This document shows, piece by piece, positions 35,963 to 45,219 of a DNA stretch of 64,000 bases. Below the pieces are notes generated by a model that was not told the origin of the DNA, did not search any database, and saw only the letters and a list, made by a program, of their open reading frames with translations. Every line of letters starts with the position of its first letter. Position 1 is the stretch's first letter. The DNA comes from an uncultured Pseudomonadales bacterium. Lineage in GTDB: Bacteria > Pseudomonadota > Gammaproteobacteria > Pseudomonadales > Pseudohongiellaceae. Both the position numbers and the translations under genes were made by a program. The DNA lies in NCBI GenBank assembly GCA_943789485.1, contig CALSUH010000011.1, positions 124,001 through 188,000 on the forward strand, written 5' to 3'.

Positions 35963-36036
35963 AAAGGGGACGGAGGGATTTATTTTTGATCAATCAGCAA
36001 ACTGATTGATCAAAAATAAATCCCTCCGTCCCCTTT
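35963..36036. repeat. Solo REP palindrome (35-bp perfect stem, CAAA loop)
   Basis: The stem runs 35963-35997 and 36002-36036 with no mismatch, and the loop is CAAA at 35998-36001. The outer 25 bases are identical to the RAYT end at 631-655, with GATCA shared next to it. This is a REP/BIME-like element mobilised by that RAYT family. It lies between a stop 4 bp away and a start 10 bp away. Confidence 0.92.
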
Positions 36037-36046
36037 GACTCGAACC

Positions 36047-37432
36047 ATGATGGGAGTGTATGACTTGAGCAAGGAGGCAAGCAAAACGCAATTTCTGCGA
36101 GTACTAGGCCGCCGAGAAGTATTGGCGCTGGCATTTGGCGCCATGATCGGCTGGAGCTGGGTAGTGTTGTCAGGCACCTGGATAAGTTCGGCAGGCACGC
36201 TGGGTGCAATTGTTGCCTTTCTTATCGGCGGCGCGGCGATCCTATTAATTGGTCTTACCTATGCTGAACTTGCCTCGGCCCTGCCTTTCGCCGGCGGCGA
36301 GCACGTTTACAGTAAACGCGCATTAGGCTCCGGCGCTTCCTTTATTTGCACCTGGGGTATCATCCTCGGCTATGTCTCCGTTGTAACTTTCGAGGCAGTG
36401 GCGCTGCCAACGGTGCTGGATTCATTAATACCGGGCCTGGATAAAGTTTTTCTTTGGCAAATTGCCGGTTGGGATGTTTATTTGTCCTGGGTATTAGTAG
36501 GCGTAGCTGGCTCCGTGATTATGACCGCTCTCAACGTGATAGGCGTGCGCATGGTAGCGCTGGTGCAAAGCGTGGTTGTGTTGGCTATTTTGCTTGTGGG
36601 GGGATTGTTTGTCAGCGGTGCTATGTTCATCGGCGACATCAGCAATATGCAGCCCTTGTTCAAGGATGGCGTCTCCGGAATTACGCTCGTTCTGGTAATG
36701 GTGCCGTTTATGTTCGTAGGCTTCGATACCATTCCCCAAGCCGCCGAGGAAATAGATCTTCCGTTCAAAGATATTGGCGCCGTACTTATGATCTCCGTAG
36801 CAATGGCTATCCTCTGGTATGGTTTGATCGTACTGGGGGTTGGTCTGGTTCTGGACGAAGCCAGCATTAATTCTTCGGAGGTAGTGACCGCCGCAGCCAA
36901 CACCATTATCTATGGAGAAGCAGGTGGCACGGTGTTATTGATTGCCGGTCTCGCCGGTATTATTACCAGTTGGAATGCGTTTATCCTCGGTGGAAGCCGC
37001 GCTATCTATGCGATGGCCCACGGCGGTTTATTGCCAGAATTTCTTGGTGAGATTCACCCGAAATACCACACACCGAAGAATGCGATCCTGCTAATTGGCG
37101 CACTGTCTATTATCGGTCCCTTCTTTGGTCGGCCAGCATTGGTCTGGGTTGTCGACGCGGGCGGCCTCGGCATTGTAATTGCCTATGGCATAGTGGCTTG
37201 GTCATTCCTCGTATTACGCAAGAGGGAGCCAGAACTAGAAAGGCCATACAAAGTGCGTTATGGGAAGTTCGTAGGAATCTCCGCATTAGTGTTGTCAATT
37301 GGTCTGGGTTTACTCTACTTACCTGGTAGTCCCGCAGCTCTGATCTGGCCACAGGAATGGGGAATCGTTTTGGCGTGGGCTATTCTTGGAGGGATTTTGT
37401 ATAGCTTTGCGCGAAAAAGTGGGGGGGAGTGA
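36047..37432 (+). CDS. APC-family amino acid permease
   Basis: A 461-residue membrane protein with about twelve hydrophobic segments. The early GAMIGWSWVVLSGTWI is the substrate-binding helix-1 region of APC transporters, and GGEHVYSKRALG follows at helix 2-3. The frame extends upstream to a TTG at 36035 inside the REP. The ATG at 36047 is preferred because it begins just outside the palindrome, though no clear ribosome site precedes it. It may use cytochrome-gene transcription passing through the REP hairpin. The substrate is unknown. Confidence 0.85.
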   Translation: MMGVYDLSKEASKTQFLRVLGRREVLALAFGAMIGWSWVVLSGTWISSAGTLGAIVAFLIGGAAILLIGLTYAELASALPFAGGEHVYSKRALGSGASFICTWGIILGYVSVVTFEAVALPTVLDSLIPGLDKVFLWQIAGWDVYLSWVLVGVAGSVIMTALNVIGVRMVALVQSVVVLAILLVGGLFVSGAMFIGDISNMQPLFKDGVSGITLVLVMVPFMFVGFDTIPQAAEEIDLPFKDIGAVLMISVAMAILWYGLIVLGVGLVLDEASINSSEVVTAAANTIIYGEAGGTVLLIAGLAGIITSWNAFILGGSRAIYAMAHGGLLPEFLGEIHPKYHTPKNAILLIGALSIIGPFFGRPALVWVVDAGGLGIVIAYGIVAWSFLVLRKREPELERPYKVRYGKFVGISALVLSIGLGLLYLPGSPAALIWPQEWGIVLAWAILGGILYSFARKSGGE

Positions 37433-37441
37433 AGAAGTGCC

Positions 37442-37465
37442 AACTAAATAAGTTAGTTCTCTTTT
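37442..37465. terminator. Weak hairpin between convergent genes
   Basis: AACTAA (37442-37447) pairs with TTAGTT (37453-37458), followed by CTCTTTT. An outer pair AGAAGTG/CACTTCT encloses it. It lies between the permease and paralogue C stops and may end one or both transcripts. Confidence 0.35.
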
Positions 37466-37484
37466 CCCACTTCTCCCATTTGCG

Positions 37485-38504
37485 TTATTTCTGTTCGGCT
37501 TCTAGTCTGCGTGCGCCAGCGAGAGTACCCGGCATAGAGTAGTTACCTTCGTGGCAGGCGTACTCATAGAGATGGCCGTCTGAGGTATGGAAGCTGAGCT
37601 CCGCTGTCCAGGCTTGGCTGTAGAGGTCAGAGTCTTCCACGGTAAAGCGGTAAACAATTTCAGTATCCGAATAACGAGTAAAGCGCTCAGTTATTCTTCC
37701 GTTTTTCGTAATAGCTGTAGAGCTTTGCTGCATCTGCTGAGGGTTAACATTGATAGTCTCCACTACCAGAGCATCACCTTCATACCAGCCAACAGAGTCT
37801 CCCATGTATTGTTGCAAGACTTCCGGTCGGCGATTGGCGCGGGCCTCGATGGCTGAGGCAAAGATAGGAATGATTCGCGCATCGTGCATTTGTTCCACGT
37901 CTATCATCACGTAATCATTGGTTTGAACGAACTGATAAGTGTTGTTATAGAGCCCGCTCTGCATTGCTGGACCGGCTTTACCTTCAGATAAAATACAACG
38001 CTCCGATAGGGGCAGGGCCTCGGGGCCGTCCGCGTTACCAATGCCTGTCAGGTATCGACTGCCGAAGTTGGTACGCCGATAATCCGTAGTAGGATTTTCC
38101 AGACGTGGGACTAGCCCATTCTCCGGATTAACTATGTAGGAAGTACGGTACTCGCCCTTGACCAGAGCCAGGCTGGAGCCGGGATCGACCCAGAAATTGT
38201 TGTACGCCCTGCTGCCGAAGTCATCTGCGGCCGCCTCTGGTGTGTTATTGACTCCATCACCATCATCAAAGCCACCCTCAATACCCCCAATCGGTACGCG
38301 CGCAGCCATGACCACGGCTTCCTCCGGCGACACGACAAGGGATTCGACTCCGCTTCGACGCGTAAGATTGGTTAACGATGCATTGCTCCAGACGCCTTCC
38401 AGGTCGGGCCGGGCGGTGTTTTGGGCCTGCACGCCGGAGCACCCTAGAACAGTGCACAGCAGTAAGCTAGCAATTCGAGTGGAGTTTTTTAGCAGAGCTG
38501 TCAT
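37485..38504 (-). CDS. Secreted protein of unrecognised family, paralogue C (CHEGNY motif)
   Basis: A 339-residue protein with a signal peptide ending around VQAQN. Shared landmarks: RPDLEGVWSNASL, TSYIVNPENGLVPRL, LSERCILSEGKAGPAMQS, YNNTYQFVQ, VEQMHDARIIPI and YEYACHEGNYSMPGTL. It is convergent with the permease. It is the third copy in this window with the same cysteine and glycine pattern, and the function is unknown. Confidence 0.8.
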   Translation of the reverse strand: MTALLKNSTRIASLLLCTVLGCSGVQAQNTARPDLEGVWSNASLTNLTRRSGVESLVVSPEEAVVMAARVPIGGIEGGFDDGDGVNNTPEAAADDFGSRAYNNFWVDPGSSLALVKGEYRTSYIVNPENGLVPRLENPTTDYRRTNFGSRYLTGIGNADGPEALPLSERCILSEGKAGPAMQSGLYNNTYQFVQTNDYVMIDVEQMHDARIIPIFASAIEARANRRPEVLQQYMGDSVGWYEGDALVVETINVNPQQMQQSSTAITKNGRITERFTRYSDTEIVYRFTVEDSDLYSQAWTAELSFHTSDGHLYEYACHEGNYSMPGTLAGARRLEAEQK

Positions 38505-38633
38505 TTGCCATGTCCTCGGGTTTTGTCCTTCGTGAGGCAGTAACTCTAGTTGAGTTAACTGTCCTCTATATTTGCTTATATTTCAACATCTGGCTGGAAC
38601 AAATAGATCTGTTCCTATTTATTTAGAAACTAA

Positions 38634-39227
38634 TTATCCAAATTCAGGTATGTTCCGCTGGTATACGCGCCAATAGTGCCGAACCCCCGTGACCTGTTCA
38701 TTCCCGTTTGTATCAATTGTCCTGGTGACGGGGTCCCTCCCAAGTATTTCGAAAACTTCGGCTCGATCGGCAACTAATGTCACCGTCATTTCGTAGATCT
38801 TTCCGTCGATCTTCATGCGTACGCGCGGATCGCGTTCGATGTTGGCCCACCACGCTTTAGAGTCGGGGAATTCCTTTTCCAGTCTGGACCCTTGTTCGCT
38901 TCCACTAACGTAGAGTTTTTCGCCGCGCGGAACAAGGTTGATCGTGACTGAGTGGGGGATTCCGTACCAGGTAGGAGTCTCGAGCATTATTGAGTTTCCG
39001 CGGATCGGGTCATTGACCTCAAGAACCCAGTCCCAATTCGTCACCGGTTCGCGCACAACTTCCCCAGTGAGCCAAAATCCTGGCCAGGCAGTCCGGTCGC
39101 TTTCGACAAATGCTGGGCTGCTGGGATCGATGTAGCGTGGGTCGAGGCCAGTCACGCGCAGCGTTAGAAATGATACGACCACGAGGGTTACGACAACCAA
39201 CAAGCCAACTTTCAATGCATGCATCAT
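38634..39227 (-). CDS. Membrane-anchored nitroreductase/PNPOx-like split-barrel protein
   Basis: The start is taken at ATG 39227 because TAGGAG lies seven bases upstream; a longer frame from 39308 has no such site. The 197-residue protein has one N-terminal membrane helix (LLVVVTLVVVSFL) and then a barrel with WWANIERDPRVRMKIDGKIY. That resembles the flavin- or deazaflavin-binding split-barrel family (nitroreductase/quinone reductase, DUF385-like). No catalytic residue is certain, so the assignment is a fold-level guess. Confidence 0.55.
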   Translation of the reverse strand: MMHALKVGLLVVVTLVVVSFLTLRVTGLDPRYIDPSSPAFVESDRTAWPGFWLTGEVVREPVTNWDWVLEVNDPIRGNSIMLETPTWYGIPHSVTINLVPRGEKLYVSGSEQGSRLEKEFPDSKAWWANIERDPRVRMKIDGKIYEMTVTLVADRAEVFEILGRDPVTRTIDTNGNEQVTGVRHYWRVYQRNIPEFG

Positions 39228-39508
39228 CGATATTCTCCTACTCGATAGAGTGAGAATTAAAAGTATCCTTAGTGCGAGGAATTGTCCAGCAGTGTGGGCA
39301 ATGAGCAAATAAATCTCAGCACTGCAACTTTGCCCTTGTCCCTTTCTTACTCTTTGTTAGCTGACTTTTTGACTAAAGGGTCTCGAAGAAAAACCCTCAG
39401 CGTATTCTCACATCTTAATTCTCTCATTTGAGCGGCGGTTCAACGGGGGATATTGATTTTCGTCTATCTGGAGCGCGTGCCACGTCTATATTTACAAATA
39501 ATTCTTTC

Positions 39509-41254
39509 CTATTCGCTTAGAGCATAAACAACTATGGCCGGACCGCTGCGTGTGTGGTCAAGCAAAGGACTTTGATCACCAAGAAAATCATTCACCATAT
39601 TCATCCAAATGCTCGCATGGAAGGGGCTAGGCTGACCTACTACGACAGCCACATATTGTGTGCCGTCGACGGCGTAACTAATAGGAAAGGAATTGGGAAT
39701 ATCGCCAAGATCCTTCTCCCAGAGTTTGTCGCCATTGGTTTCATCAAACGCAACAAACCTATTGTCCATAGTGCCTACAAAAACCAATCCGCCGCTTGTA
39801 GATAAGGTGGCTGATGCTGGCGGCACGACTTCGCGATAGTTCCAAGCCATCTCGCCGGTTTGTAAATTGATCGCTTGTATCCGGCCAAATTTTCCATCAC
39901 TGTTTGGCTGTGGCCTCGGTTCAATCGTCACACCGGTTGACAACAAGCCAGGGTCATCACTGGTGGGGCCAAACATCATGCATATCTCGGCAAGGGGCAG
40001 GTATAACATATTAGTGTTGGGGTTGATGGAGGCCGATGGCCAATTGCGTCCGCCATTGGCCATAGGACATAACAGGTTCGCCTCTTCTGCATTCGGAATT
40101 GCTATAGGGTTGATTGTCTTGTCCCCGGTGATAGGGTCGATAGCAATAACGATGTTTTGAATGCCCACGTCAAACGAATCTATATATTCACCCGTTTCTG
40201 CATCGAGCGCATCGTAGAGTGCCATCTTCCCCGCAGTCACAATTACTTTGCGCATGGCACCATCAATTTCTAGTTCGACTATTTGTCGCTCAAAAACCCA
40301 ATCCAAATCCCATTGGTCATTAGGCATATGTTGGAAATGCCAAACCAGCTCGCCAGTTTTGGGCCGTAAGGCAATCGTGGCATTGGTGTAAAGGGCTTCA
40401 TTTGACACGCCTTCCTCATTTAGAGAATAGAGAAGAGGGGCGGTATCGTAAGTTGGCGCCGTACCGTAGTAGGCTAAATCCAGCTCAGGATCATAGCTGC
40501 CTGGCACCCAAACCGAACCACCGCTGCGGTCTTTCAAGGCGAGGTTATTCCAAGTGTTACCACCGGGTTCGCCCGGACGGGCAACCGAATGAAAGCGCCA
40601 CACTTCATCCCCGGAATTTAAATCAAGGCCAACAATAAACCCACCCTCAGGAATCATTGTTGCCGTAACGCCCTGCAAAACCATGCCATTGGCAATAAGA
40701 GGTGCACCGCGCAGGGAGTAAGGGCGGGGTGTATTGCCTGGTGCTTCAATAGCATGATCCCAAATCACTGCACCGGTGCGCGCTTCAAGCGCAACAACAT
40801 GCATGTTCTGGGTTGGTACAATTACTTTATCGCCATGTAACGCAATGCCAATTTTCGAGCTTGGAAAAGCGGTAGGGCGATGCTCATAGGTCCATAAGAC
40901 TTCTCCACTGCTTGCATCAAGTGCTAGTACCGTGTCCTGAGTGCTGGCAAGAAACATAACCCCATCGTGAACCAAGGGCGTAGCCATGTTCGGGCCGTCT
41001 TGAAGCTCCGTGCGCCAGGCCTCCCCTAATTGACTGACATTACTTTTATCAATTTCCTTAAGCGGACTAAATCCTTGGGCATCATAGGTCCTGCGCCATA
41101 TCAACCAATCCTCAGCCGCAGGATTGGCGAGCTGCGCATCTGTAACTGCGCTCAATTCTGCTAAGCGGTTACTAGTCTGAGCAAAAATTGGCTGAGTAAA
41201 TGCTAGCAAAAAGCTGACGATCAACACAGTTGAGATCGAGCGTGTAAGAGTCAT
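39509..41254 (-). CDS. PQQ-binding-like beta-propeller quinoprotein
   Basis: A 581-residue secreted protein with a signal peptide to about residue 26 (IFAQTS). It has propeller motifs such as DASSGEVLWTYE, EARTGAVIWDH, DLNSGDEVWRFHS, RPKTGELVWHFQ, NLQTGEMAWNYR and DETNGDKLWEKDL. The segment WHFQHMPNDQWDLDWVFE matches the PQQ dehydrogenase pattern. It lacks a haem motif and an adjacent cysteine pair, as does the protein at 33081, to which it appears closest. It probably oxidises an alcohol or aldehyde in the periplasm, or is a non-catalytic relative. Confidence 0.82.
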   Translation of the reverse strand: MTLTRSISTVLIVSFLLAFTQPIFAQTSNRLAELSAVTDAQLANPAAEDWLIWRRTYDAQGFSPLKEIDKSNVSQLGEAWRTELQDGPNMATPLVHDGVMFLASTQDTVLALDASSGEVLWTYEHRPTAFPSSKIGIALHGDKVIVPTQNMHVVALEARTGAVIWDHAIEAPGNTPRPYSLRGAPLIANGMVLQGVTATMIPEGGFIVGLDLNSGDEVWRFHSVARPGEPGGNTWNNLALKDRSGGSVWVPGSYDPELDLAYYGTAPTYDTAPLLYSLNEEGVSNEALYTNATIALRPKTGELVWHFQHMPNDQWDLDWVFERQIVELEIDGAMRKVIVTAGKMALYDALDAETGEYIDSFDVGIQNIVIAIDPITGDKTINPIAIPNAEEANLLCPMANGGRNWPSASINPNTNMLYLPLAEICMMFGPTSDDPGLLSTGVTIEPRPQPNSDGKFGRIQAINLQTGEMAWNYREVVPPASATLSTSGGLVFVGTMDNRFVAFDETNGDKLWEKDLGDIPNSFPISYAVDGTQYVAVVVGQPSPFHASIWMNMVNDFLGDQSPLLDHTRSGPAIVVYALSE

Positions 41255-41440
41255 GATGACTACTCCAAAATTTAGCGAGTTTCGATAACCTAGTAGCCTT
41301 AAAAAGAAAAGTCCAACTTCAGAATAGTTATTCCTTGTTAGCGTCGAAAGGGAGTTCGTTGAACTGAGAGAAGGGTTAAGCTTGTCGAGTGCCGCCCCTC
41401 AGTTTTTTCCCCAGTGCTTTTGGGAATAACGCTAAACTTA

Positions 41441-42076
41441 TCAAAGAATCTCGAAGATAAACACTCTAAGGGCAGTTGTAGGAATGTCATTGCCGTGTAT
41501 CGCTCCTCTTGAGACGAAATTCACATTAGCTTTCGCGCCCGAATCAAACCAGACCACCACGGCATCATTGCCATGATAATGTGCTGAGTCAGCAGTGCTG
41601 GAGAAGCCTTCATCGTATTCCCACACTCTTACGCGGTCGTTTGAGCGGCGCTCCAGCGGAGAATCGTGTGGGAATTGAGGCACTGAAGAATTGGTTTCTA
41701 TTGCGTCAGCAACTGGACGTTTGATTTGAATAAAAACGGCACGAAGAGGCTCATCACTACTACCGGACTCAGTGTGAGTTACGCCGGCAAGCTGAAACGA
41801 AATGTTCCAAGCATCTGTGTGGACCTCGCGGACCTCACCTTCATTCGATGTAATTATCCTGTCACCCGGGCTGTAGTACACGCCAGTATGGTCATAGCGA
41901 TGGCGGTGGATGGGGTAGTTCTGTTTCAACCAGTTAATATCCCAAACAATGACGTGCTCGTTTTCCAGCATTTTGACAGCCCCGTCACGAGGATAGGCAG
42001 GCGGCGCATCAACTTGGGCTTGAGCTATTGGGATAGCGCAAATGAACGGGAACAGGAACAGTGCAGTTCTTTTCAT
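41441..42076 (-). CDS. Secreted cupin-like protein
   Basis: A 211-residue protein from ATG 42076 (a TTG at 42082 is also open). The signal peptide ends at IAQAQ. Two related halves read AVKMLENEHVIVWDINW...HRHRYDHTGVYYSPGD and SNDRVRVWEYDEGFS...HYHGNDAVVVWFDSG, a bicupin-like layout with histidines near putative metal positions. No catalytic role is known. It lies between a quinoprotein gene and the PBP4 gene. Confidence 0.65.
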   Translation of the reverse strand: MKRTALFLFPFICAIPIAQAQVDAPPAYPRDGAVKMLENEHVIVWDINWLKQNYPIHRHRYDHTGVYYSPGDRIITSNEGEVREVHTDAWNISFQLAGVTHTESGSSDEPLRAVFIQIKRPVADAIETNSSVPQFPHDSPLERRSNDRVRVWEYDEGFSSTADSAHYHGNDAVVVWFDSGAKANVNFVSRGAIHGNDIPTTALRVFIFEIL

Positions 42077-42194
42077 AGTCAACTAGTTCAAAAATGGTAA
42101 GAAAGCGCTAGAGTAAAAATACAGTAGTTTGGGCCGTTAAGGACAGAGTTATTTTACCGAATGCAGGTGCTGAGACTTTAAAGAGGGTAAAGGC

Positions 42195-43526
42195 GTGGAT
42201 AGACTTAAAGTGCTTCTGAGTCTGCTGTGGCGGTCAATCCCCATCAGTATTGCCAAAACCCGGCGATCAAACTACTCTGATCCCTTAATCCAAGCGGCAG
42301 TAAATAAGTTGAAACGCGCTTTTCACATTCTACCTATGTTCGGGCTTTCCCTGTTGCTGCTATTCTGCACACTGGCTTTCCCAGCTGCGGCACAGGATCG
42401 TTTGGCTGCCCTGATTGGTGATGGCAGTGTGATGCTGCGTTCGCCGAATGGTGAGACTCTGGTGAGCCTCAATCCCGGCACCGAGCTGGTGCCGGCATCC
42501 CTTCTCAAGGTACCGCTGGCACAGGTGGCATTGTCCACGTTAGGTGAAGGCTTTCGCTTTGAAACTCACTTTTATCTCAATAGCCATGGGGACCTGTTAG
42601 TTCGGGGCCTAGGCGACCCATTTCTGGTGTCCGAGGAGATTGCTCATATTGTCGACACCCTGGCCGAGCGCGGACTTAAACAGGTTCGCCGCCTAGTTAT
42701 GGATGACTCTGCCTTCGAATCGAACCCCGACCTACCTATTGAGAGTAGTACCAATCAGCCCTATGGTGCCCGCAATAGTGCTCTGGCCGTGAATTTCAAC
42801 ACGGTGAATTTGGCGTGGACAGCAGGTGGTAGACTGATCACGGGTGAGCCGCAGACCCCCCTGACAGCACTTGCTCGAGAGCTAGGCGCGCAGCTTTCTC
42901 CAGGTGAAAAGCAGCGCATCAATCTGGGCGATGATCCAGCCGCTGGCCTGCTTCAGGCACAGCAACTTTTTCTGCACTTTCTTGTAGAGTCAGACATCAC
43001 CCTATCCGATACGGACTTCTATCACAAAGCCGTAACGAAAGAGTGGAGACTGTTTTATAGTCATCGCAGTTCCCAATCGCTACGCGATAACTTAGAGGGT
43101 TTGCTGCGCTATTCCAATAATTTCATCGCCAACCAACTCTTTCTAACGCTTGGTGTGCAAGATAGTGGCTACCCTGCCACGACAAAATCAGCTCGTGCTG
43201 CCCTGCAGCAGCAGCTTGCTGAGTTGTATGGTGATAGTTTCGGGCGCGATCCAAAGTCCCTTATTATGTTGGAGGGCTCAGGCCTGTCCCGCACCCAACG
43301 CAGCAGTGCCGCTGGCATGATGCATATTCTCGAAGTCTTTAAACCCTATGCCGATCTGCTGCCCGAGGTAGACGGAGTGCTACGCAAGAGTGGTACCTTG
43401 ACCGGCGTCTACAACTTCGCCGGCTATATCCTCGAGCCCGATGGTCTGTATCCGTTCGTGATTCTGACTAATCAAGCTGTCAATAATCGCCTAGAAATTC
43501 TGCGCGTTTTGCGGCAGGAGCTTTAG
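42195..43526 (+). CDS. dacB: D-alanyl-D-alanine carboxypeptidase/endopeptidase, PBP4 type (S13)
   Basis: A 443-residue penicillin-binding protein. The GTG start follows AGAGGG; a shorter start at ATG 42336 would directly begin the signal peptide (LSLLLLFCTLAFPAAAQ). The catalytic SxxK is S102-L-L-K105. SNN occurs in LLRYSNNFIANQLF, and the third motif is KSG in LRKSGTLTGVYNF, replacing KTG. The S13 inserts appear shorter than in E. coli PBP4 (477 residues). It trims and cleaves peptidoglycan peptides in the periplasm. Confidence 0.88.
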   Translation: MDRLKVLLSLLWRSIPISIAKTRRSNYSDPLIQAAVNKLKRAFHILPMFGLSLLLLFCTLAFPAAAQDRLAALIGDGSVMLRSPNGETLVSLNPGTELVPASLLKVPLAQVALSTLGEGFRFETHFYLNSHGDLLVRGLGDPFLVSEEIAHIVDTLAERGLKQVRRLVMDDSAFESNPDLPIESSTNQPYGARNSALAVNFNTVNLAWTAGGRLITGEPQTPLTALARELGAQLSPGEKQRINLGDDPAAGLLQAQQLFLHFLVESDITLSDTDFYHKAVTKEWRLFYSHRSSQSLRDNLEGLLRYSNNFIANQLFLTLGVQDSGYPATTKSARAALQQQLAELYGDSFGRDPKSLIMLEGSGLSRTQRSSAAGMMHILEVFKPYADLLPEVDGVLRKSGTLTGVYNFAGYILEPDGLYPFVILTNQAVNNRLEILRVLRQEL

Positions 43527-43580
43527 GGGGAAAGAGTTAGCGTAAAATATAGCGGTAGTGGGCTAAGCATGCCGCGCTAT

Positions 43581-45089
43581 TTATTGCATCTCAATTGCCA
43601 GGTTCATGATCATTCCTCCGGCTCTTTCGTCCAAACCAAGAATCGCGGGGCGGTTGAGATAGGCTTCCAGTGTTGGCATCTTTCCGGTGCTGGTGCAGAC
43701 ATCAACAAATTCACCGTCAAGGCTTGTGCGGATTAGCACGGCTTGCCAGATGGCATCTACTACGGGTTGATAGTTTTCTGCATCCAACCATCCTTTGTCG
43801 AGGCCGCGCTTGATTGCAATGCCGATCATAGCGGTTGATGAGAGCTCGGAAAAAGACCCTTCATAATCCACAACCTGATGCCAGAGACCATCAGCGTTCT
43901 GATGACGTATTAGTGCCTGCAAGTGATCTTGGTAAGATTTCAGCAATTCAGGGAAAGCCGGGTGCTCTGATGGAAAATCTGAGAGAACTAATGCTAGGCC
44001 CAAAGCTGGAAACGCATTACCCCGACTCCAGGCAACATCTGCTAGGGGAGAATGGCGATAGAGCCCGTCTTCCCTGAGTAACAGATTTTGCATGAAAATG
44101 ATGTGACGCACAGCCATGTTGAAATATCGGTCTTCTTCAGTAAAGACACCTGCCTGGACTAGCAATGGAGGCGCCATAAAAACTGAGTCGCTCATCTCGT
44201 TGTTAAAGGGCATGGATTCCAGCATATCGCCGTCCTCGTCAAAGCCCAGATTCGCAGCTTGAATCACCAAGTCTATTGCTCGGGAGTCTCCGCTCAAGTG
44301 AGCATATTCAGCGAACACAAGCTGGCCGGCCATTAGGGACGCATTGCTAACGACAACCTCACCGTCAGCTAAATAATTTTTTAACTGCTCTTCTATAGCA
44401 GCAATCTGGCCTAGACGAAGGCGCCCGATCATTCCCATACCAGGCACGTAAGCTGGGGTCGAGAATTCGCGGCCGTAAATACCCGCTAATTGCTCAGCAA
44501 GCTCACTCGGCGACCTAGCCAGGCGGCGTTCTACTTCTCTGTGGGCAGCGGAATAGCGAAGCTCTGAAAATTCTAGCAATTGACTAGTCAGGGCAGAAAT
44601 TTCAGCGAAGGTTTGAACCGGAATGGATCCAAAGCCTGCTACTGCTAGATTCGATGCTGCCTCAGCAAATCCAGCGCTATCATCGCCCATGATAACGATA
44701 ATGTCCGGTGCATGTACGCCGGTCCAGCGCCATAACGCATGAGAAACGGAGTTCTCCTGGTAGGCTTCTCCTGTAGGGGGAAATACCAAAATATCAGCGT
44801 CGGGGTTAGCGATGGGAATTACCAAGAGGTTGACCCCGCGGCCTGCCGCGTCACGCTGTGAATAGTGTTCAGCGAGCGATAACAGCTGTTCAGTGATAGG
44901 GGAGGGTCCATCTAGTCCGGCGATTACCAGCACGCTAGGCGCCGTTTCTGATTCTGCCGTAATACTGAAAGCGCGAATGACCTCTCGCTGTGAAGTCAGA
45001 CCAACATCGAGCTGAGAAATTTGCGCACAGGCTTCAGCCGTGAAGAGAAGAAGCATGGCAAGAGCAATGGTGTGGGTGGGCAGATTCAT
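43581..45089 (-). CDS. Secreted GH88/GH105-like protein with degenerate M14-like N-terminal domain
   Basis: A 502-residue protein with a signal peptide to about residue 23 (ACAQ). Residues about 30-180 resemble a zinc-carboxypeptidase core: VLVIAGLDGPS where active enzymes have a HxxE box (such as GGxHGDE), then LLVIPIANPDAD. The metal ligands are absent. Residues about 220-502 look like an alpha/alpha barrel of GH88/105 enzymes, with FNNEMSDSVFMAPPLLV, LYRHSPLADVAWSRGNAF and STAMIGIAIKRGL. GH105 enzymes remove unsaturated uronic sugars from pectin-like oligosaccharides. The fusion may pair substrate binding with a barrel whose activity is unproven. Confidence 0.7.
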   Translation of the reverse strand: MNLPTHTIALAMLLLFTAEACAQISQLDVGLTSQREVIRAFSITAESETAPSVLVIAGLDGPSPITEQLLSLAEHYSQRDAAGRGVNLLVIPIANPDADILVFPPTGEAYQENSVSHALWRWTGVHAPDIIVIMGDDSAGFAEAASNLAVAGFGSIPVQTFAEISALTSQLLEFSELRYSAAHREVERRLARSPSELAEQLAGIYGREFSTPAYVPGMGMIGRLRLGQIAAIEEQLKNYLADGEVVVSNASLMAGQLVFAEYAHLSGDSRAIDLVIQAANLGFDEDGDMLESMPFNNEMSDSVFMAPPLLVQAGVFTEEDRYFNMAVRHIIFMQNLLLREDGLYRHSPLADVAWSRGNAFPALGLALVLSDFPSEHPAFPELLKSYQDHLQALIRHQNADGLWHQVVDYEGSFSELSSTAMIGIAIKRGLDKGWLDAENYQPVVDAIWQAVLIRTSLDGEFVDVCTSTGKMPTLEAYLNRPAILGLDERAGGMIMNLAIEMQ

Positions 45090-45219
45090 GCGAGTTAAAT
45101 GGCAGCCGAAAAAAGGAGGAAAACCAAATAGCTTGTTACTGGAGTCTCATTTTTCGCGCCCATTTATTTAGATCTCTTTTATCCAAATTTTTATTACACA
45201 TTAAAATTGTTGCCATCTC

